From positions 1 to 15,927 of the forward strand of contig CAMPGW010000068.1 in the NCBI GenBank assembly GCA_946885735.1: a stretch of 15,927 nt of DNA. The letters are read 5' to 3'. How positions within the stretch are numbered: the stretch's first letter is position 1; each line of letters starts with the position of its first letter. This DNA is from an uncultured Gammaproteobacteria bacterium (lineage in GTDB: Bacteria; Pseudomonadota; Gammaproteobacteria; Xanthomonadales; Xanthomonadaceae). The notes beneath the pieces are model-generated. The model worked only from the letters and a program-made list of their open reading frames with translations, did no database searches and had not been told where the DNA came from. Below are positions 1 to 5,605 of this stretch, one piece after another. The translations under genes were made by a program, and so were the position numbers.

Positions 1-25
1 CTACCCACCCGCCCGGAGACCCGCC

Positions 26-820
26 ATGACCCGCACTTCCCTCGCTGCGCTCGCCGCCACGCTCCTGCTCTCGCTCCCGCTCTCCGCCTGCGCCGGCGGC
101 GAACGCCTGCTGGAGGTGCAGGTCCTCGACGTGGATCGCGGGAGCGCCATCCCGGCGATCCCGCACCGCGGCCGCGACTACCTCGCCGGCGAGCCCGGCC
201 ATCGCTTCGCGGTGGCCTTGCGCAACCTCACCGGCGAGCGCGTGCTGGCGGTGCTGTCGGTGGATGGCGTCAACGCGATCAGCGGGCAGACCGCGGCCTC
301 GTCGCAGGCCGGCTACGTGCTCGAGCCCTGGCAGCAGGTGGAGGTGCGCGGCTGGCGCAAGAGCCATGCCGACATCGCCGAGTTCTACTTCACCGACCTG
401 CCCGACAGTTATGCGGCGCGCACCGGCCGGCCCGACAACGTCGGCGTGATCGGCGTGGCGGCCTTCCGCGAGCGCCGCGTGGCGCCGGCTTACCTGCCGC
501 CGCCCTCGCCTTCGATCGCGGCCGAAACGCGCGCCGAGGGCGGCGCGCTCGCCAAGTCCGCGGAGTCCGCGCGGGAACGCCACTCCTCCGCCGATGCCGC
601 CGCCCCGCAGGCTCGGCAGCAGCTCGGCGCCGGCCACGGCGCGCGTCGCTACGACCCGGTCGCGCAAACGCAGTTCGAGCGCGACTCGCGTTGGCCGAAC
701 CAGCGCATCGCGCTCTACTACGATTCCTGGGAAGCCCTGGCCGCCCGCGGCGTCATCGCGCCCGAGTCGCGCCATGGCCCGGATCCGTTCCCGCTGGGCT
801 TCGTGCCGGACCCGCGCTGA
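26..820 (+). CDS. Secreted lipoprotein of unknown function
   Basis: A 264-residue protein with a lipoprotein signal peptide: a short basic start, a Leu/Ala-rich hydrophobic stretch and the lipobox LSAC, giving Cys22 as the lipidated residue. The ATG at 26 follows a GGAGA ribosome site at 15-19 with 6-nt spacing. The mature N-terminal half (about residues 28-150) looks like one folded domain, including VLAVLSVDGVNAISGQTA and a segment reading PDSYAARTGRPDNVGVIG. I have the impression of similar hypothetical proteins in xanthomonads but know no function. Residues about 155-215 are Ala/Pro/Ser/Arg-rich and probably disordered. A conserved-looking tail (RIALYYDSWEALAARGVIAP, then a Pro-rich end) follows. 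It converges on the small lipoprotein gene at 823-954 with only 2 nt between stops. The lipoprotein call is strong; the function is unknown. Confidence 0.8.
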   Translation: MTRTSLAALAATLLLSLPLSACAGGERLLEVQVLDVDRGSAIPAIPHRGRDYLAGEPGHRFAVALRNLTGERVLAVLSVDGVNAISGQTAASSQAGYVLEPWQQVEVRGWRKSHADIAEFYFTDLPDSYAARTGRPDNVGVIGVAAFRERRVAPAYLPPPSPSIAAETRAEGGALAKSAESARERHSSADAAAPQARQQLGAGHGARRYDPVAQTQFERDSRWPNQRIALYYDSWEALAARGVIAPESRHGPDPFPLGFVPDPR

Positions 821-822
821 AC

Positions 823-954
823 TCAGCGGTTGCCGGCGTCCTCGATGGCCCCGCCGGCGGACTTGATGTCTTTGCCCATGCCTTCGACCGTGTGGCAGGC
901 CGACAGGGCCAGCAGCGTGACGAGGGCGGCAAGCAGGAGGCGGACGTGGCGCAT
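823..954 (-). CDS. Entericidin-like small lipoprotein (downstream copy)
   Basis: A 43-residue protein read from the minus strand. It has a Leu/Ala-rich signal peptide, the lipobox LSAC with lipidation at Cys20, and a mature part starting CHTVEGMGKDIKSAGGAIED, which matches the entericidin EcnA/EcnB pattern (C-x-T-x-x-G-x-G-K-D-I-x-x-A-G-x-A-I). A GGAG ribosome site lies 6 nt before the ATG. In enteric bacteria EcnB is a cell-envelope bacteriolytic lipoprotein and EcnA its antidote; whether this copy is toxic cannot be read from sequence. The mature peptide is close to neutral by residue count (about -1), unlike the strongly acidic copy at 1083-1217. A terminator lies between the two copies, so this one probably has its own promoter in 955-1030. 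Family assignment is good; function is inferred. Confidence 0.85.
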   Translation of the reverse strand: MRHVRLLLAALVTLLALSACHTVEGMGKDIKSAGGAIEDAGNR

Positions 955-1032
955 GGCAGGCTCCGGAGGGGACTGCCGCTAGTCTAGTCCGAAACTGAAC
1001 GGCGCGGTCATGCCCGCCGCTCGCCAAAAAAC

Positions 1033-1058
1033 AAGGCCGGGGCGAGCCCCGGCCTTTT
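1033..1058 (-). terminator. Rho-independent terminator between the two entericidin-like genes
   Basis: A perfect 10-bp GC-rich stem, AAGGCCGGGG (1033-1042) and CCCCGGCCTT (1047-1056), encloses a 4-nt loop. Read on the minus strand, the stem is followed by GTTTTTTGG (the complement of the A-run at 1026-1031), a good U-tract 25 nt past the stop of the gene at 1083. On the plus strand a short T-run at 1055-1058 could allow weaker bidirectional use. Confidence 0.85.
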
Positions 1059-1082
1059 GCGGCTACGGCAAGGCGCCAGGGC

Positions 1083-1217
1083 TTATCGGCCCTCGGCGGT
1101 CTCCTCGACTTCCTCGCCGACTTCCTGCACGTCCTTGCCCACGCCTTCCATCGTGTGGCAGGCGCCCAGGAAGGCGGTGAAGCCGAGCATCAGCAGGCTG
1201 AGAAGGAAACGCTTCAT
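1083..1217 (-). CDS. Entericidin-like small lipoprotein (upstream, acidic copy)
   Basis: A 44-residue protein with a hydrophobic signal peptide and a lipobox FLGAC (Cys20). The mature part begins CHTMEGVGKDVQEVGEEVEE, an entericidin-type pattern with a repeated V-G-x-x-V amphipathic spacing. The start at 1217 is set by an excellent ribosome site, GGAGGT, 5 nt upstream. The mature peptide carries seven Glu and one Asp against one Lys and one Arg, so it is strongly acidic (about -6), unlike its near-neutral partner at 823-954. It sits 125 nt after the arginase stop on the same strand and is followed by the strong terminator at 1033-1058. Longer open frames over this stretch run into arginase in another frame and are not real. 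An envelope lipoprotein role is likely; toxin or antidote identity is not determined. Confidence 0.87.
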   Translation of the reverse strand: MKRFLLSLLMLGFTAFLGACHTMEGVGKDVQEVGEEVEETAEGR

Positions 1218-1342
1218 GTGAACCTCCAGTGGTGGGTTGGCGACGCGTTGACGGCCTTCGCAGCCTACGGCCTCGAAGATGAACGCGGAGTGGCCCGTGG
1301 CCGCTCGATGCGGCCTGCGTTCAGCTTCGGCCCGGGTCCGGC

Positions 1343-2272
1343 TCAGTCCCGCATCAGGGTGGACTTGCCGAACAGGCTTTCCACCAGGTCCACCGCCAGC
1401 AGGGCGGTCTTGTTGTGCTCGTCGAAGGCCGGGTTGAGCTCGACGATATCCAGCGAGCCCATGCGGCCGGTGTCGGCGATCATCTCCATCACCAGTTGCG
1501 CCTCGCGGTAATTGGGTCCGCCCGGCACGGTGGTGCCGACGCCGGGAGCGATCGCCGGATCGAGGAAGTCCACGTCGAAGCTCACGTGGATGTGCGTGTT
1601 CTCGTCCACGCCTTCCAGCGCCTCCTCCATCGCGCGCTTCATGCCGATCTCGTCGATGTAGCGCATGTCGTAGATGTCCAGGCCGAAGTCCTGCACGAGC
1701 CGCTTCTCGCCCGCGTCCACCGAACGGATGCCGATCTGCCGCAAGTCGGCGGAGGCAAGGGCCGGCGCGGGGCCACCGAGCGTGGTCAACGCAGGCGGGC
1801 CGACGCCGCACAGGCAGGCGACCGGCATGCCGTGGATGTTGCCGGAGGGCGTGACCTCGAAGGTGTTGAAGTCGGCATGCGCATCCAGCCAGAGCACGCG
1901 CAGCTTCAGGCCCTTGTCGCGGCAGTGGCGCGCGACGGCGGTGATCGAACCGATGCCGAGGCAATGGTCGCCGCCGAGCAGCACCGGCAACTCGCCGTCG
2001 CGCAGGCAGGCGGCGACCGCGTCCATCACCGCGCGGTTCCAGGCCACGGCCTGGTCGAGGTGGCGGTAGCCGTCCACCGGCGACTGCCAGGGATTCATCG
2101 GGCCGGCGAGGTTGCCGGCATCGCGCACCTGCAGGCCGCGCTCGCGCAGGGCCTCGGCGAGGCCGGCGACGCGCAGCGCCTCCGGGCCCATGGAGGCGCC
2201 GCGATGGCCGGCGCCGATGTCGGTGGGCGCGCCGATCAGCGCGATGGGTCGGGAGAGCGGGCGGGTCGTCAT
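1343..2272 (-). CDS. rocF: Arginase
   Basis: A 309-residue arginase, the usual family length, hydrolysing L-arginine to ornithine and urea in the cytoplasm. All Mn-binding motifs are present: GGDHCLGIGS (His103), DAHADFNT (Asp130, His132, Asp134) and SFDVDFLDP (Asp233, Asp235). SGNIHGMP carries the catalytic-region His147, and DIVELNP carries Glu278. The tail GKSTLMRD is familiar from bacterial arginases. The chosen start is the ATG at 2272 (MTTRPLSRPIALIGAPTD), because the family fold begins there. The frame stays open upstream but that extension is Arg-rich and of low complexity. No strong ribosome site is visible at this start. The gene is divergent from the catalase at 2431, and the two small lipoprotein genes follow it on the same strand. 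Agmatinase is less likely, given the GVGTTVPGG and SGNIHGMP motifs. Confidence 0.95.
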   Translation of the reverse strand: MTTRPLSRPIALIGAPTDIGAGHRGASMGPEALRVAGLAEALRERGLQVRDAGNLAGPMNPWQSPVDGYRHLDQAVAWNRAVMDAVAACLRDGELPVLLGGDHCLGIGSITAVARHCRDKGLKLRVLWLDAHADFNTFEVTPSGNIHGMPVACLCGVGPPALTTLGGPAPALASADLRQIGIRSVDAGEKRLVQDFGLDIYDMRYIDEIGMKRAMEEALEGVDENTHIHVSFDVDFLDPAIAPGVGTTVPGGPNYREAQLVMEMIADTGRMGSLDIVELNPAFDEHNKTALLAVDLVESLFGKSTLMRD

Positions 2273-2276
2273 GGCC

Positions 2277-2345
2277 GGAAAGGGTAGCAGGGCGCGGCGG
2301 GCGCGTCCCCGCGGGTAAGGCTTTCCGGCCGGAGAAAGACTTTCC
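2277..2345. promoter_or_regulatory. Candidate operator cluster between arginase and catalase
   Basis: The 158-bp divergent intergenic region contains repeated half-sites: GGAAAG at 2277-2282, CTTTCC at 2321-2326, GAGAAAG at 2332-2338 and CTTTCC at 2340-2345. The central copies flank a CCGGCCGG palindrome (2325-2332). Nearer the catalase is a separate 8-bp palindrome, GCTTAAGC (2384-2391). Such symmetry between divergent genes fits regulator binding, but I recognise no specific consensus and chance is possible in GC-rich DNA. Confidence 0.3.
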
Positions 2346-2430
2346 CCGATGAACGCCCCGGCGGCGCGCGGTTCAGGCCCGGGGCTTAAGCTGGATCGGC
2401 TAACCCCCGTCCACGGAAGGACCGACACCC

Positions 2431-4827
2431 ATGGCATCCCCCCGCAAGCCCGCGCGCGGCGGCAAAGGAAAGGACCCGCGCAACAGCTCCCGCGTCGCCA
2501 GCCACAACACCGACAGCGGCCCCGCGATCGTCGCCCGCCAGACCGGTGACCCCTTGAGCCAGAAACTCGCCGACGCCGAGGCACTGGCCGCGGCGATGCC
2601 GCACAACACGCTGAAGGCCTCCGAGTACGAACGCCGCGCGGCCTGCGAGCCCGTGCAGGGCCTGCGCGTCACGCCGCCCTCGCCCGACTCGACGGCGAGC
2701 ACGCTGAGCGAGCGCAACGACACCGGCAAGAGCGGCGCGGCCGCGACCACCGGCGCCGAACCCCTGCACGCGCCGCTCGAGCGCGTGCGCGTGGACGCTG
2801 GCGGGCAGGTCCTGCGCACCAACCAGGGCGTGCCGGTGGGCGACAACCAGAACAGCCTCAAGGCCGGGTTGCGTGGCCCGACGCTGCTGGAAGACTTCAT
2901 CCTGCGCGAGAAGATCACCCACTTCGACCACGAGCGCATTCCCGAGCGCGTCGTCCACGCGCGCGGCTCGGCGGCGCATGGCTTCTTCGAGGCCTACCGC
3001 TCGCTGGCCGAGCTCACTCGTGCAGCACCGTTCCAGGAACAGGGAAAGATCACCCCGGTGTTCGCGCGCTTCTCCACCGTCGCCGGTGAACGCGGATCCT
3101 CGGACACGGTGCGCGACGTGCGCGGATTCTCGGTGAAGTTCTACACCGACGAGGGCAACTGGGACCTGGTGGGCAACAACATGCCGGTGTTCTTCATCCA
3201 GGACGCGATGAAGTTCCCCGATCTCGTGCATTCGATCAAGCCCGAACCCCACCATGCGATGCCGCAGGCCTCGGCCGCGCACGACACCTTCTGGGATTTC
3301 GTCTCGCTGATGCCCGAATCCACCCACATGATGCTGTGGGTGATGTCCGACCGCGCGATCCCGCGCAGCTACCGGATGATGCAGGGCTTCGGCGTGCACA
3401 CCTTCCGCCTGGTCAACGATCGCGGGGAAAGCCACTTCTGCAAGTTCCACTGGACGCCGCGCCTGGGCACGCATTCGCTGGCCTGGGACGAGGCGGTGAA
3501 GATCGCCGGCGCCGATCCCGACTTCCACCGCCGCGACCTGTGGGAAGCGATCGAGGCCGGCGAATACCCGGAGTGGGAGCTCGGCCTGCAGGTCTTCGAC
3601 GAGGCGCAGGCCGAAGCGATGAGTTTCGACGTGCTCGATCCCACCAAGATCGTGCCGGAGGAACTGGTGCCGGTGACGCCGGTCGGGCGGATGGTGCTCA
3701 ACCGCAACCCGGACAACTTCTTCGCCGAAACCGAGCAGGTCGCGTTCTGCCCGGCGCACATCATCCCGGGCATCGACTTCTCCAACGATCCGCTGCTGGC
3801 CGGGCGCATCCACAGCTACGTGGACACGCAGATCAGCCGCCTGGGCGGGCCCAACTTCCACGAGCTGCCGATCAACGGGCCGCGCACGCCGAACCACAAC
3901 AACCAGCGCGACGGCATGCACCGGCAGGCGATCCATCGCGGCCGTGTCGCCTACGAACCGAACTCGCTAGGCGGCGGTTGCCCGTTCCAGGCCGGCGCGG
4001 CGGGCTTCACCTCGTTCCCGCAACTGGTGCACGACGACAAGCTGCGCGGCAAGCCGGAGAAGTTCGCCGAGCACTACCTGCAGGCGCGGCTGTTCTACGA
4101 CAGCCAGGCGCCGGAGGAGCAGCGCCACATCGTCGGCGGCTTCCGCTTCGAGCTGAGCAAGGTGACGGTGCCGGCGATCCGCCGGCGCATGCTCGCCTCG
4201 CTGCGCAATGTTTCCGAAGCGCTTGCCGCGCAGGTCGCGGAGGGTCTCGGCATGGCGCTGCCCGACGCAATGCCGACCGTGCTCTCGCAGCCGCCGCAAG
4301 CGGAAGTGACGCGGTCGCGACGGCTGTCGATGCACGCCTTTCCTGGCGAAGGCGGGATCCGCCTGCGCCGCGTCGCCATCGCGGTGGCGCCGGGCAGCGA
4401 CGGCCAGCAGGTGGCGGCGATCCAGCGACGCTTGCTCGAGGAAGGCGCGGTGCCGCGGTTGGTGGCGCCGCGGATCGGCGAGCTACGCGATGCAGCGGGC
4501 GCGGTGATCGATGCCGACGCCTCGTTCGAGAACGAAGCCGGCGTGCTGTTCGATGCCCTGGTGGTTCCCGATGGCGCCGAGGCAGCGACGCTGCTCGCCG
4601 CCGACCCGCGTGCCATGCAGGCCGTGCGCGACCAGTACGTCCACTGCAAGCCGATGCTGCTCTTCGGCGCCGGCGCGTCCTTGCTGGACGCCGCCGGCTT
4701 GCGACCGGAGGGCGAGGACCCGGCGCTGCTGCGCGATCGCACGCTCGACGAGGGCCTCGACGCGTTCGTCGAGGCCCTTGCCCAGCATCGCTTCTGGGAG
4801 CGCGAGCCGCCCATGCCGCCTACCTGA
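2431..4827 (+). CDS. katE: Large-subunit catalase (HPII/KatE type) with C-terminal DJ-1/PfpI-like domain
   Basis: A 798-residue clade-2 catalase that disproportionates hydrogen peroxide to water and oxygen. Aligning by motif with E. coli HPII gives catalytic His176 (in [11 protein letters not shown]), Asn249 (in [11 protein letters not shown]) and heme-ligand Tyr463 (in RIHSYVDTQ). Spacings of 73 and 287 residues are the same as in HPII. A flexible Lys/Ser/Asn-rich N-terminal extension covers about residues 1-100. The C-terminal region (about 650-798) is the flavodoxin/DJ-1-like domain typical of large catalases, with no sign of a working amidotransferase. The ATG at 2431 follows GGAAGGA (2415-2421). 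The residue equivalent to HPII His392, which is bonded to the heme Tyr there, is Cys440 here. It appears monocistronic, and its stop lies in the stem of a hairpin shared with the convergent gene at 4852. Confidence 0.96.
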   Translation: MASPRKPARGGKGKDPRNSSRVASHNTDSGPAIVARQTGDPLSQKLADAEALAAAMPHNTLKASEYERRAACEPVQGLRVTPPSPDSTASTLSERNDTGKSGAAATTGAEPLHAPLERVRVDAGGQVLRTNQGVPVGDNQNSLKAGLRGPTLLEDFILREKITHFDHERIPERVVHARGSAAHGFFEAYRSLAELTRAAPFQEQGKITPVFARFSTVAGERGSSDTVRDVRGFSVKFYTDEGNWDLVGNNMPVFFIQDAMKFPDLVHSIKPEPHHAMPQASAAHDTFWDFVSLMPESTHMMLWVMSDRAIPRSYRMMQGFGVHTFRLVNDRGESHFCKFHWTPRLGTHSLAWDEAVKIAGADPDFHRRDLWEAIEAGEYPEWELGLQVFDEAQAEAMSFDVLDPTKIVPEELVPVTPVGRMVLNRNPDNFFAETEQVAFCPAHIIPGIDFSNDPLLAGRIHSYVDTQISRLGGPNFHELPINGPRTPNHNNQRDGMHRQAIHRGRVAYEPNSLGGGCPFQAGAAGFTSFPQLVHDDKLRGKPEKFAEHYLQARLFYDSQAPEEQRHIVGGFRFELSKVTVPAIRRRMLASLRNVSEALAAQVAEGLGMALPDAMPTVLSQPPQAEVTRSRRLSMHAFPGEGGIRLRRVAIAVAPGSDGQQVAAIQRRLLEEGAVPRLVAPRIGELRDAAGAVIDADASFENEAGVLFDALVVPDGAEAATLLAADPRAMQAVRDQYVHCKPMLLFGAGASLLDAAGLRPEGEDPALLRDRTLDEGLDAFVEALAQHRFWEREPPMPPT

Positions 4828-4855
4828 GGCGGCCGGGCGAACCCGCCCGCCTCAG
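4824..4855. terminator. Shared hairpin spanning both convergent stop codons
   Basis: A 14-position inverted repeat with one mismatch (C4833 against C4846) pairs 4824-4837 with 4842-4855 around the loop CGAA. It contains the TGA of the catalase gene (4825-4827) and the TGA, read on the other strand, of the gene ending at 4852. No U-tract follows on either strand, so it may act as an mRNA 3'-end stabiliser or with Rho rather than as a classical intrinsic terminator. Confidence 0.55.
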
Positions 4856-5442
4856 CGGGTGGCGAAGCTCGCGCTCGCTGCCCCGCTGCTCAGGGTCACC
4901 GTCTGGCCGGGTGCACGCGCGCAGGTCACGGCCACCGTCGCCATGCCGCCATCCGCAGACGTCCAGGCCACCGTGACCGACGCCGGCACCGTGCACTCGG
5001 CGCTCGACGAGGCCAGCGGCACGACCACGCTTTGGCTTTGCGCGGGGCTGAGCTCAGGCATTGCCGCCAGGGCGACGGTGAGTTGCATGCTTCCGGGCGT
5101 GCGCAAGGACGTCGAACGCAGGTGCAGGCTCGCCACCGGCTCCGCCGTGCCCGCTGCAACCGTGCCGGTGCCGGTCCCGGTGCTGCCGATGGTGCCGGTG
5201 CCCGAGCCGGTGCTGCCGATGGTGCCGGTACCGGTTCCGGTGCTGCCGATGTCTCCGGTGCCCGAGCCGGTGCTGCCGATCGCGGCTTCCTGGACGGCAG
5301 CCGGATCGACGGCCTGGACGGCCTCGGCCTCGGCCTCCGCTTCGGCCTCGACCTCGGCTTCGGTGGTTGCGGCGTCTTGCGCGTAAGCGGTGAAAGGCAA
5401 CGACGCGAGCGCCGCCGCGAACAGGATATGGATGGTCTTCAT
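4852..5442 (-). CDS. Secreted repeat-containing protein of unknown function
   Basis: A 196-residue exported protein. Residues 1-21 (MKTIHILFAA to AYA) form a standard signal peptide with predicted cleavage AYA|QD. Next comes an acidic Glu/Ala alternation (about residues 28-41), then four exact-length decapeptide repeats of the form IGSTG-S/T-GTG-T/D (residues 55-94). The C-terminal domain (about 103-196) is rich in Val, Thr, Ser and Ala in alternating strands and holds the only two cysteines (150 and 174), suggesting a small beta-sandwich with a disulfide in the periplasm or outside the cell. The start at 5442 is chosen because GGGGGAG lies 5 nt upstream and the signal peptide begins there; the frame stays open upstream. 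It is divergent from the Ser/Thr kinase gene at 5606 and convergent with the catalase. I do not recognise the family. Confidence 0.8.
   Translation of the reverse strand: MKTIHILFAAALASLPFTAYAQDAATTEAEVEAEAEAEAEAVQAVDPAAVQEAAIGSTGSGTGDIGSTGTGTGTIGSTGSGTGTIGSTGTGTGTVAAGTAEPVASLHLRSTSLRTPGSMQLTVALAAMPELSPAQSQSVVVPLASSSAECTVPASVTVAWTSADGGMATVAVTCARAPGQTVTLSSGAASASFATR
5161..5280 (-). repeat. Four 30-bp tandem repeats inside the secreted protein gene
   Basis: Four head-to-tail 30-bp units at 5161-5190, 5191-5220, 5221-5250 and 5251-5280 share the plus-strand end CCGGTGCTGCCGAT. Units 1 and 3 resemble each other, as do units 2 and 4, so a 60-bp unit seems to have duplicated. The period keeps the reading frame and encodes residues 55-94. 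Copy number could change by slippage without a frameshift. Confidence 0.95.
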
Positions 5443-5555
5443 GCAGGCTCCCCCAGGCATGGTTCCGGCCAGGAAACGGTCGCGCAGGGCGCGCCGGGCG
5501 CCTGATCGTCGCACACGCGGGCGCGGGCTGCTCGGCAGGGCCTTCACGGGCTGCT

Positions 5556-5567
5556 GGTACACTCGCC
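5556..5567 (+). promoter_or_regulatory. Candidate promoter -10 region for the Ser/Thr kinase gene
   Basis: TGGTACACTCGC contains TACACT (5558-5563, 4 of 6 matches to TATAAT) preceded by an extended -10 TG-G. It lies 42 nt before the kinase ATG. No convincing -35 element is seen. Similar boxes occur at 8812 and 15277. Confidence 0.4.
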
Positions 5568-5605
5568 GGGCAGGCTGGGCGGCATCGCCCTGGGGAGCCG
5601 TGCGA

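Noticed and set aside
1083..1964. A 293-residue minus-strand open frame over arginase
   Set aside because: It is a shadow frame of arginase for most of its length; only its last 44 residues, from the ATG at 1217, are a real gene.
2273..2584. N-terminal extension of arginase
   Set aside because: The extra 104 residues are Arg-rich and low in complexity and would run into the catalase gene; the family fold starts at the ATG at 2272.
3336..4976. A 546-residue plus-strand open frame
   Set aside because: It is an Arg/Gly/Ala-rich shadow inside the catalase gene.
5161..5280. The 30-bp tandem repeats as a CRISPR array
   Set aside because: Units are contiguous with no spacers and keep a reading frame in a secreted protein; no cas gene is near.
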